Assembly: GCA_047617105.1 (NCBI GenBank)
Contig: JBLGCB010000341.1
Location: forward strand, 1 to 7,547
From: JABSOG01 sp047617105
Lineage (GTDB): Bacteria > Pseudomonadota > Gammaproteobacteria > Enterobacterales > Alteromonadaceae
Direction of reading: 5' to 3'
DNA length: 7,547 bases
The position numbers and the translations under genes are program-made. Below, piece after piece: positions 1 through 5,713 of the stretch. How positions within the stretch are numbered: the first letter of the stretch is position 1; every line of letters begins with the position of its first letter. The notes under the pieces are model-generated. The model searched no databases. It was not told the DNA's origin and saw only the letters and a program-made list of their open reading frames with translations.

Positions 1-1679
1 GCTAACATCCGGCGCCGTGAAAACAAGCCATAATCTTTTTCAGTCACCTTGTCATTATCGCTTTGCTCAGTAAGATCCATCAACGATTGATTGGCATTCT
101 CGAACTCGATTTCATTCAATTCATCTTTAGACTTACTGACTTCACTGTTACCGACGTAATCCATAAATTTTTGCTGCTGATACTGATCCCATAACCTTGA
201 TTGTTGACGTTGGTTAATTTCATTTTCAGTATAGGCATACTTATCTAACTGACGATTCTCAGCTTCAATGGTTTCATAACGACTGAAAATAACGATTTTA
301 TCACGCGGGTTAAGTGTCACATTATCGGCAGTTGAATGGCCTTCAATCGCCGCAATCGGGCTAAACTGGAGCACTTTAATATCGCCCTTGTTGTTGCTCT
401 GTCGCACCACCAAGCCATAATTCAAATCGGATATATCCAGTAAATCGCCATGCACAGTTCTAATCACATCGGCAATTTTCAACCCTTCACGCCATTGCTG
501 ACGACCCGGTCTAACTACCGCACCAATTAAACTGATGGCTTCTTTATATTGTTCAGACACCGCAGGAATATGCACTTTATCGCCATTAACAGGACCTTTG
601 TCCAGATTATTGGCCAGCGATAAATCCAGATTCACCAGGGTACGCAAGCTGCCGCCATTAAAACGTTCGATCAAGGTTTTATTGGGGTAAGCGGTTGAAG
701 GGAAACCACCCGCCATCTTGATAAGGTCACTGAAATTTTCGTTTTCTTTGATTTCAAAAATCGCTTCACGACGCACCTGGCCTGATACCGAGACCAAATC
801 ACCAGAGGTCGGAATAAACACTACATCACCGCTGCGTAATATCACATCATCAGAATTATCACCACGGATCAACAAGTCGTATAAATCCAATTCAGACACC
901 AGTTTACCACCGCGTTTAAGTTGGATTTTACGTAGAGTGCCAATATCGCTAACACCACCACTGGCGATTAAAGCATGGGTAATACTCGACAATGAAGAGA
1001 TAGAATAAGCACCAGGTTTGTAAGATTCACCCAACACAAAAATGCGGATACTGCGTAAAACACTCATACTGACACTCACATCAATACCAATCACCCGAGA
1101 CTTAACATGGCTGATCACGGCGCTTTTCATTTCAGAGAAGTTCATACCCACCACGGTCAATGGCGGTAATTCGGGGATAAGCACCTGACCTTCGCGATTG
1201 ATGGTCAAGTCATAACTTTCGTTGGTTTTGCCATAAATGTTCACTATCAAAGAATCACCAGCACCCACTTGATAATCAACAGGAACGGGTACATTGCTCA
1301 GTGGTTCAAACGTGGTTGGTTCACCGGCAAACAAATCAAGACCAAAACGGGCCAATTCTTTGACTTTCGGGGCAAACTGCTTGTCCATGTCATAAGCGGC
1401 TTCAGCCGTTTCGTAGTCACTACGAGGTTGAACCAAATCGTCATCGAAACTGGTTGACTCGCGATCACTATTGCTGCCCATACGTTTCAACGCCGACAAA
1501 TCAATCCCATATTGCTTGGCGAATGCTTGTTGCTGCGATTTAGGCAATTGCCTAAATATTTCAAGCTGTTGGCTGGTTGGCGTTGCCGAGTATGCTGGCA
1601 TCGCGACGCTTAGACTGCCTAGCGTTGCACAAGCTGCAACAACCAATAACGCCTGACGAAGTAACATTGTCACTTTCAT
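1..1679 (-). CDS. SLBB-domain polysaccharide export protein (OtnA/WbfF/Wza-like), 3' end outside window
   Basis: Predicted periplasmic/outer-membrane protein for export of capsule or O-antigen-type polysaccharide. I translated the minus strand from the ATG at 1679-1677; 559 codons stay open to the left edge. The N-terminus (MKVTMLLRQ, then a hydrophobic run and AMPAYSA) looks like a Sec signal peptide cut near residue 32. The segment LVVAAC (residues 12-17) resembles a lipobox, but its hydrophobic core would be short. A polysaccharide export (PES) domain starts near residue 134 (DYQVGAGDSLIVNIYG, later NREGQVLIPELP). SLBB-like beta-grasp repeats start near residues 210 (IRIFVLGESYKPGAYSI), 296 (VSVSGQVRREAIFEI) and 382 (ISLIGAVVRPGRQQW). 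A charged, Gln/Glu-rich linker follows from about 460, and the visible part ends at FSRRRML, which in this family usually precedes further SLBB repeats. AAGGG lies 11 bases before the ATG, a rather long spacing; a second ATG four codons in has no better site. The family is typically about 900 residues, so roughly a third is missing. It is divergent from the peptide transporter. I am sure of the family, less so of the exact polysaccharide. Confidence 0.9.
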   Translation of the reverse strand, partial: MKVTMLLRQALLVVAACATLGSLSVAMPAYSATPTSQQLEIFRQLPKSQQQAFAKQYGIDLSALKRMGSNSDRESTSFDDDLVQPRSDYETAEAAYDMDKQFAPKVKELARFGLDLFAGEPTTFEPLSNVPVPVDYQVGAGDSLIVNIYGKTNESYDLTINREGQVLIPELPPLTVVGMNFSEMKSAVISHVKSRVIGIDVSVSMSVLRSIRIFVLGESYKPGAYSISSLSSITHALIASGGVSDIGTLRKIQLKRGGKLVSELDLYDLLIRGDNSDDVILRSGDVVFIPTSGDLVSVSGQVRREAIFEIKENENFSDLIKMAGGFPSTAYPNKTLIERFNGGSLRTLVNLDLSLANNLDKGPVNGDKVHIPAVSEQYKEAISLIGAVVRPGRQQWREGLKIADVIRTVHGDLLDISDLNYGLVVRQSNNKGDIKVLQFSPIAAIEGHSTADNVTLNPRDKIVIFSRYETIEAENRQLDKYAYTENEINQRQQSRLWDQYQQQKFMDYVGNSEVSKSKDELNEIEFENANQSLMDLTEQSDNDKVTEKDYGLFSRRRML

Positions 1680-1726
1680 GTGATTTTGGACCCTTGAATA
1701 ATTCATTACGCTTAAAAGTGCGCTAT

Positions 1727-1732
1727 TTTATA
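1727..1732 (-). promoter_or_regulatory. candidate -10 box for the SLBB export gene
   Basis: On the minus strand this reads TATAAA, followed by AT, about 48 bases before the ATG at 1679, which would give a 5' leader of roughly 40 bases. No good -35 hexamer lies 16-18 bases further upstream, so this is a weak call based on one hexamer and its position. Transcription may instead start further upstream in the 533-base intergenic region. Confidence 0.25.
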
Positions 1733-1811
1733 AGAAAGCCCTCATAAATGGAATCATTGAATGTGCAAATATCAGCGTTTAACTGAAAATGCCCGAAAAC
1801 GTTTACGCAGA

Positions 1812-1826
1812 ATGGGTGCAACCCAT
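1812..1826. repeat. small perfect hairpin ATGGGT-GCA-ACCCAT
   Basis: A six-base stem with a three-base loop lies in the leader or upstream region of the SLBB gene, about 133 bases before its ATG. No U-tract follows on either strand, so it is not an intrinsic terminator. Its arms (ATGGGT/ACCCAT) match the ends of the larger repeats at 4140-4253, which may be coincidence or a degraded relative. Confidence 0.4.
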
Positions 1827-2119
1827 CAAGACTAGCCCTAAGATTAAATTCGACAGCGAAATACCAATGATCACCCTATCTATTTTTTATAACATCCTAA
1901 CAACACTTACACCATCACTCCTGCGCATTTTTAGCAGTCGTAACAAAAACTTTACAACTAATTTCAACGCTCAAAAACATCAAAATATAGCCAAAAAAGC
2001 CCTTAAACCCAGCATATCGTTGATTTTAAAGTCACCAATCGCGGGTATTTAGCACAGCTTGTCAATCCAAACCACTTAAATGACCACACTCAAGTCAGGC
2101 CCGTTTAGCCGCTAATTTC

Positions 2120-2148
2120 TTGTAATAAGCGTCTGGATGCGGTATATA
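2120..2148 (+). promoter_or_regulatory. sigma70-type promoter for the peptide transporter
   Basis: TTGTAA (2120-2125) and TATATA (2143-2148) are separated by 17 bases, the optimal spacing for a sigma70 promoter. Transcription would start near 2155, leaving a leader of about 58 bases before the ATG at 2213. The -35 matches the TTGACA consensus at four of six positions and the -10 matches TATAAT at five of six. The inverted repeat at 2170-2194 would lie just downstream of the start point. Confidence 0.55.
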
Positions 2149-2169
2149 ACGTCAACTTTTCATTTTATC

Positions 2170-2194
2170 TGTAAAATTCATTCTCAATTTTACA
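2170..2194. promoter_or_regulatory. perfect 9-base inverted repeat, operator-like or leader hairpin
   Basis: TGTAAAATT (2170-2178) and AATTTTACA (2186-2194) are perfect inverted copies separated by seven bases. The repeat begins about 15 bases after the inferred start point of the transporter promoter and ends six bases before the ribosome binding site (AGGA, 2201-2204). It could be a repressor operator or an mRNA hairpin next to the ribosome binding site. The outer half-sites TGTAAA/TTTACA resemble the TyrR-box halves, but their spacing (13 bases instead of 6) does not fit that regulator, so I name no regulator. Confidence 0.5.
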
Positions 2195-2212
2195 TCATTT
2201 AGGAAATGCACA

Positions 2213-3703
2213 ATGAACAATACGCCGTCGCAAGACAATCTGTTCGGACATCCGAAGGGGCTGTTTCTGCTGTTCACCACTGAACTGTGGGAACGTTTTA
2301 GTTATTACGCCATGCGCGCCATTTTGGTGCTTTATCTCGTTGATCAGGTCTCCTCAAAGGGTGGTTCTGGTTTTGGTTGGACCATGACAGATGCCTTAAG
2401 CTTATATGGTACGTTTACCATGTTAGTTTATTTGACCCCACTGATTGGTGGCTGGTTGGCTGATAATTTCCTCGGTCAGCGTAAATCAATTTATATTGGT
2501 GGTGCGTTGATGGCCGCGGGTCAATTCATTCTTGGTACTCCCCACGCTTGGGTGCCGGGTATGGAAATTGAAGTATTCTACGTCGGTCTGGGTTTGCTGA
2601 TTGCAGGCAACGGTTTATTCAAGCCAAATATTTCTACCATGGTAGGTGACCTATATCCTGAGGGTGATCATCGCCGTGATGGTGCTTTCACCATCTTCTA
2701 TATGGGTATCAACATTGGTGCATTCCTTTCCGGTATTATCGTCGGTGAAGTCATCAAATATTATGGCACCGATGGCAACAATTATTATCAAGCGGGCTTT
2801 ATTTGTGCTGGCCTTGGTATGATTGCATCGCTGGTGATTCAATTTATCTACGCTGAGAAACTGCTTGGTCCTATCGGTAAAGAACCTGCTGCCAAAGTAG
2901 ACAAGCGCAACGCCACCACCGAGCGTAAAGAACCGCTCACCAAAGTTGAGCGTGACCGTCTTAAAGTTATCATCGTACTAGGTTTGTTCACCATCGTATT
3001 TTGGGCTGGGTTTGAGCAAGCGGGTGGTTTGATGAACCTCTTCACCAATGAATTTACTGACCGTACGATACCTAGCCTCGGCTGGGAAGTCCCCACCACG
3101 TATTTCCAATCATTAAACGCGTTGTTTATTGTTATTTTTGCCCCGGTGATCGCCTCTATCTGGATTCGCTTAGGTGATAGAGAACCGAATTCTCCAGTTA
3201 AATTCGCCATTGGTCTGGTCTTTCTGGGCATTGGTTTCATCTTTATGATGGGTGCGGTATGGCAAATGGAAGGTGACCCAACCAACAAATCAAGCATGTT
3301 ATGGCTGGTTGGCGCTTACTTCTTCCACACCATGGGTGAGCTGTGTATTTCTCCGATTGGTTTATCCATGGTAACCAAACTGGCACCACTGCGTATCGCT
3401 TCATTGATGATGGGTTTCTGGTTCGGCTTTATTGGCTTAGCCAATTTCGTCGGTGGACTGGTTGGTAGCCTAATTGGTGCTGGTGGCGCTAAAGAAGAGC
3501 AGCTAGCCAATGCCATGGGCATCTTTATTGGTATCGCTGTCGTTGCAGCCGCTTCTGGTGTTGTCTTATACTTCATGGCTGACAAGCTGGTAGACTGGAT
3601 GCATGGTGCAGAAGATTCGATTCACCATGACACTGAAGCCCAAAAGATTGCCGAAGAAATCGCCGTTACTGGTGAGCATGAAGGCATAGCCACTAAATCT
3701 TAG
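2213..3703 (+). CDS. POT/PTR2 family proton-dependent di/tripeptide transporter
   Basis: Inner-membrane major-facilitator protein that imports di- and tripeptides with protons. At 496 residues it has the usual length of bacterial POT transporters (about 500, typically 14 membrane helices). Family motifs are all present: ELWERFSYY at 24-32 (the ExxERFxYY proton-coupling motif of helix 1), GGWLADNFLGQRKSIYIGG at 79-97, NGLFKPNISTMVGDLY at 133-148 with the conserved Lys137, FYMGINIGAF at 162-171 (PTR2 signature), FEQAGG at 267-272, and GELCISPIGLSMVTKLAP at 375-392 with Glu376. A charged segment at 215-250 (KEPAAKVDKRNATTERKEP) matches the cytoplasmic linker between the two halves. The hydrophilic tail (residues 466-496) is rich in acidic residues and His. 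The ATG has AGGA eight bases upstream. It is probably transcribed alone: it has its own promoter and ends just before a strong terminator. Family assignment is secure; the peptide preference is not readable from sequence. Confidence 0.96.
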   Translation: MNNTPSQDNLFGHPKGLFLLFTTELWERFSYYAMRAILVLYLVDQVSSKGGSGFGWTMTDALSLYGTFTMLVYLTPLIGGWLADNFLGQRKSIYIGGALMAAGQFILGTPHAWVPGMEIEVFYVGLGLLIAGNGLFKPNISTMVGDLYPEGDHRRDGAFTIFYMGINIGAFLSGIIVGEVIKYYGTDGNNYYQAGFICAGLGMIASLVIQFIYAEKLLGPIGKEPAAKVDKRNATTERKEPLTKVERDRLKVIIVLGLFTIVFWAGFEQAGGLMNLFTNEFTDRTIPSLGWEVPTTYFQSLNALFIVIFAPVIASIWIRLGDREPNSPVKFAIGLVFLGIGFIFMMGAVWQMEGDPTNKSSMLWLVGAYFFHTMGELCISPIGLSMVTKLAPLRIASLMMGFWFGFIGLANFVGGLVGSLIGAGGAKEEQLANAMGIFIGIAVVAAASGVVLYFMADKLVDWMHGAEDSIHHDTEAQKIAEEIAVTGEHEGIATKS

Positions 3704-3706
3704 TGA

Positions 3707-3715
3707 TGTTATAAT
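3707..3715 (+). promoter_or_regulatory. extended -10 promoter candidate (TGtTATAAT) upstream of the terminator
   Basis: A consensus TATAAT (3710-3715) preceded by TG (3707-3708) begins four bases after the transporter stop codon. No good -35 lies at 17 bases (TAGCCA at 3687-3692), but extended -10 promoters can work without one. Transcription would start near 3722, just before the hairpin at 3728-3756, and would have to read through it to reach the small gene at 3795. The location makes the function uncertain. Confidence 0.35.
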
Positions 3716-3727
3716 CCTTAACGTTAA

Positions 3728-3756
3728 AAAAAAGCCCGGTTTATCCGGGCTTTTTT
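3728..3756 (+). terminator. rho-independent terminator of the peptide transporter
   Basis: GCCCGG (3734-3739), loop TTTAT, CCGGGC (3745-3750), followed by six T. The stem is extended by pairing of the six A (3728-3733) with the six T (3751-3756). It lies 24 bases after the transporter stop. The A/T symmetry means it could also terminate minus-strand transcription, although no minus-strand gene ends here. Confidence 0.93.
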
Positions 3757-3794
3757 ATGTCTAACATTTATGTCTAACAACAGAGGCAAAAGCG

Positions 3795-4088
3795 ATGCAT
3801 TTAACCAGTCAAAAAATCCCCGCCCTAGCAGGGCTGAAGTTTCAACAGCGGATGTTAGTGGTAAAACAAGCAGTAGCATTATTGCCAGTGCCGCAAAAGA
3901 TATTACTCAATGTGGTTAAACTGGTGATCCTCGGCCACTTCTTTTCTATTCTCGCTCGCTTTGAAGGCTGGATATTGCTGCCCTATTTATTACTGGCCGG
4001 GCTGGTTTATCCTTTGATCACCAATCCGGTGACTTTTGCGATGACCGCTTCACGGCTGGCTGAGGCGCGAGAAAAGCTTTTTGGCTGA
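3795..4088 (+). CDS. small two-helix membrane protein, function unknown (possibly DUF6170 family)
   Basis: A 97-residue protein with a good ribosome binding site (GAGG at 3783-3786, eight bases before ATG). The first 35 residues are amphipathic and basic (KIPALAGLKFQQRMLVVKQAVALLPVPQ). Two hydrophobic segments follow, about residues 36-55 (ILLNVVKLVILGHFFSILA) and 59-78 (WILLPYLLLAGLVYPLITNP), then a short charged tail (SRLAEAREKLFG), which suggests an inner-membrane hairpin. I recall small hypothetical proteins of this look in Shewanella relatives, annotated as DUF6170, but I cannot confirm the match. Only 38 bases separate the upstream terminator from its ATG, so its promoter is unclear; it may rely on read-through or on the extended -10 at 3707. 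Its stop is six bases before the repeat cluster. Coding character and a Shine-Dalgarno site support a real gene; no function is proposed. Confidence 0.8.
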   Translation: MHLTSQKIPALAGLKFQQRMLVVKQAVALLPVPQKILLNVVKLVILGHFFSILARFEGWILLPYLLLAGLVYPLITNPVTFAMTASRLAEAREKLFG

Positions 4089-4139
4089 TGTGGCGTAGGG
4101 TGCGCAATGCGCCAGCTTGTGTAAAAACTCAATATTGGC

Positions 4140-4175
4140 CGTAGGATGGGTAGAGCCTAAGGCGAAACCCATCAT
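4140..4175 (+). repeat. REP-like unit, left arm of inner inverted pair
   Basis: Begins CGTAGGATGGGTAGAGC and ends GCGAAACCCATCAT. GATGGGT pairs with ACCCATC, and GCC-TAA-GGC forms a smaller hairpin within it. Intergenic sequences of this wording are widespread in bacteria as far as I recall. The inverted partner lies at 4219-4253, with 43 bases between. Confidence 0.75.
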
Positions 4176-4218
4176 AATTTGACGGTAAACTGCTATATCG
4201 TGCTGCGATCGTCTACAA

Positions 4219-4253
4219 ATGATGGGTTTCGCTTCGCTCTACGCCATCCTACG
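4219..4253 (-). repeat. REP-like unit, right arm of inner inverted pair
   Basis: Read on the minus strand it begins CGTAGGATGGCGTAGAGC and ends GCGAAACCCATCAT, matching the unit at 4140-4175 except for a few differences in the middle, where this copy carries GCGAAGCGAA in place of GCCTAAGGCGAA. The two together could form one long hairpin. Confidence 0.75.
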
Positions 4254-4346
4254 AAAGTTTCCACACAGTCTGGCGCACCATGAATGTGGAATGACGACAA
4301 TCCCGCTTTATGTATGCATGGTGGGCATGACGATGACTGGTGGTCC

Positions 4347-4370
4347 ATGGTGCGCAATGCGCACCCTACG
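4347..4370 (-). repeat. REP-like palindrome overlapping the flippase 3' end
   Basis: Contains the perfect palindrome GGTGCGC-AAT-GCGCACC (4349-4365). Its minus-strand reading matches 6959-6982 at 23 of 24 bases. The flippase TAG stop (4368-4366) lies inside it, so the repeat supplies the end of that gene. Confidence 0.8.
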
Positions 4371-5706
4371 TTGATTTACCCACCAGCAACTGACGCCAAC
4401 CGACCACTATCTCGCGCAGACGAAAAACAAACAACATCGATTTAGTCATCATCATCGCGATGCTACGGGTGCGAGCGAAGCAAAACAGGCAAAAGTAAGT
4501 TGATATACCATAAGAAATTAACGTCGCTACCGCGGCACCCCAGGCACCATACAAGGGGATCAGCATCAAATTTAACAAGATATTCGATATCGCCCCTGAC
4601 ACCTGGCTGAATAAAGAAAACTCTGCAAATCTTTCCGACACCAGCCAAAAACTCAATAACGCCCGCATATACACAAACACAGTGGAGAAAATATGCAGCG
4701 TCAACACCGGGATTGAGTCATTATAAGCCTCGCCAAACATGACATTAATCACCCACGGACCAAACGCATACACCAGTAAACTCAGCGTCAGCGCACAAAT
4801 AAATAGGGCATCAAACCCTTGCTGCAACAACTCGCGATAGCGGTGCGGGGTATCGTGGGCAATCTTCAGCAGCATTGGAAACAACGCCGTTAATATGACT
4901 TGAGGAAAAAAATACCACACTGAAGATAACTTCGCCGCCACCGCATAAATACCCACCTCGGCACTATCACTGAGTTGTTCAAGCATCAAAATATCAATTT
5001 GTAGATACACCACCGCTGCCAACGCCGATGCAATCAGATAACGAGACTGTGAAAATATATCGGTAAATATTTCTGGCTCAAAGCGAGCTGGTTGGGCTTT
5101 TTCATCATTAAAGCGATGTTTATAAAACCATTGATAACCCGTGTTTCTCACCACGGCCTCAATCGCCATCACCACAATTAACAGCCACACCTGCTGAGAT
5201 AACCACAGCGCCAACCCTTTCAGCAGCGCAAATACCGTAATACAACTGATGCGCCACAGTACCATTAACTTATTGTTCGACTGATGCACAAACCACAAAT
5301 CATAGACTTCAAAAGCATTGCTGATATTGCCTATCAACAACACGGTGATCAGTTGAAGTTTCCACGAGGCATCCTGAAAAAAGTATAGCCCGGCCCCAGT
5401 AAGCAAAGTCACCACCACACCAGACACTAAACGACTATCACGACAGGTGCGGATAATGGAGGGGATCTGTTGCGGCGTTTTACCAAATTCACGTAGCAAA
5501 ATTCTTGACATGCCGAGGGCAAAAACCGGCGTAAGCAGCGCCGCAAACGATTGCACATAGCTGAGACGTCCGAACCCCTCAGGGCCAAGTTCTCTGGCAA
5601 ACAGAATCGACAATACCAAGGCACTCGCCATGGTGACCATCCGTTCGAGTAATAACCAGAACGAATTATTGATCACCTTGGCTTTTATCTGACCATTATT
5701 TTCCAT
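4366..5706 (-). CDS. Wzx-type polysaccharide/O-antigen flippase (MOP superfamily)
   Basis: Inner-membrane protein predicted to move a lipid-linked oligosaccharide across the membrane for polysaccharide assembly. From the ATG at 5706 it is 446 residues long, typical for Wzx (about 400-480), with many hydrophobic segments throughout. The start fits the family well: NNSFWLLLERM (13-23), SILFARELGPEGFGRLSY (33-50), then LGMSRILLREFG, matching the N-terminal pattern of Polysacc_synt proteins. The reading frame stays open 25 codons further upstream, but that extension (MSRASYCARHTGCVCP...) lies inside the preceding gene and has no family resemblance, so I use 5706. There is no clear Shine-Dalgarno; the upstream stop codon ends seven bases before, so translation is probably coupled to the oxygenase gene. 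The last codons (Ser-Thr-stop) fall in a REP-like repeat, so the original C-terminus may have differed. The polysaccharide substrate is not readable. Confidence 0.87.
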   Translation of the reverse strand: MENNGQIKAKVINNSFWLLLERMVTMASALVLSILFARELGPEGFGRLSYVQSFAALLTPVFALGMSRILLREFGKTPQQIPSIIRTCRDSRLVSGVVVTLLTGAGLYFFQDASWKLQLITVLLIGNISNAFEVYDLWFVHQSNNKLMVLWRISCITVFALLKGLALWLSQQVWLLIVVMAIEAVVRNTGYQWFYKHRFNDEKAQPARFEPEIFTDIFSQSRYLIASALAAVVYLQIDILMLEQLSDSAEVGIYAVAAKLSSVWYFFPQVILTALFPMLLKIAHDTPHRYRELLQQGFDALFICALTLSLLVYAFGPWVINVMFGEAYNDSIPVLTLHIFSTVFVYMRALLSFWLVSERFAEFSLFSQVSGAISNILLNLMLIPLYGAWGAAVATLISYGISTYFCLFCFARTRSIAMMMTKSMLFVFRLREIVVGWRQLLVGKST

Positions 5707-5713
5707 CAGCAGC

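Larger units (their letters stand above)
1680..2212. other. AT-rich divergent intergenic region, no convincing gene
   Basis: This stretch separates the start of the SLBB export gene (minus) from the start of the peptide transporter (plus). An 87-codon plus-strand reading frame (1789-2052) has no ribosome binding site and no recognisable protein character, so I do not call it. The region holds a small perfect hairpin at 1812-1826 (ATGGGT-GCA-ACCCAT), a promoter and inverted repeat near 2120-2194 for the transporter, and a candidate -10 near 1730 for the SLBB gene. I looked on the minus strand for the ops/JUMPstart element (core GGCGGTAG) often found before large polysaccharide operons and saw none. 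The length leaves room for long leaders or regulator sites. Confidence 0.6.
4113..4272. mobile_element. 160-base MITE-like insert inside a REP palindrome
   Basis: The ends CAGCTTGTGT (4113-4122) and ACACAGTCTG (4263-4272) are terminal inverted repeats matching at 8 of 10 positions, flanked on both sides by GCGC (4109-4112 and 4273-4276), which looks like a 4-base target duplication. Removing the insert joins 4094-4112 to the sequence after 4276 and restores the uninterrupted element seen at 6959-6999. There is no coding capacity. The flanking GCGC is also part of the host palindrome, so the duplication is suggestive rather than proven. Confidence 0.5.
4094..4370. repeat. cluster of nested inverted repeats between convergent genes (REP/BIME-like)
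   Basis: This fills the space between the small membrane protein and the flippase and overlaps the last bases of the flippase gene. The outer arms are 4094-4112 (CGTAGGGTGCGCAATGCGC) and its inverted copy at 4352-4370, 18 of 19 bases matching. Middle arms are 4109-4122 and 4263-4276 (12 of 14 matching). Inner arms are 4140-4175 and 4219-4253. Most arms also fold on themselves. Such GC-rich palindromes between genes are typical of REP-type elements in gammaproteobacteria. No U-tract terminator is present, but the structure could stop transcription from both sides or protect mRNA 3' ends. Confidence 0.8.

Noticed and set aside
718..1656. Plus-strand reading frames opposite the SLBB gene
   Set aside because: The minus-strand frame translates into continuous PES and SLBB domains here, so these are antisense shadows.
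1789..2052. 87-codon plus-strand reading frame in the divergent intergenic region
   Set aside because: No Shine-Dalgarno before its ATG, low-complexity AT-driven composition, and no family resemblance; best read as chance in non-coding DNA.
2170..2194. TyrR box
   Set aside because: The half-sites TGTAAA/TTTACA are present, but 13 bases separate them instead of the 6 of the TyrR consensus.
2651..3585. Minus-strand reading frames inside the peptide transporter gene
   Set aside because: The plus-strand frame has all POT motifs across this interval; the minus frames are its antisense shadows.
3757..3778. Tandem ATGTCTAACA copies after the terminator
   Set aside because: Only two 10-base copies; too short to support a function beyond chance or slippage.
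4094..4370. CRISPR array
   Set aside because: The repeats are inverted, palindromic and unevenly spaced, without regular unique spacers.
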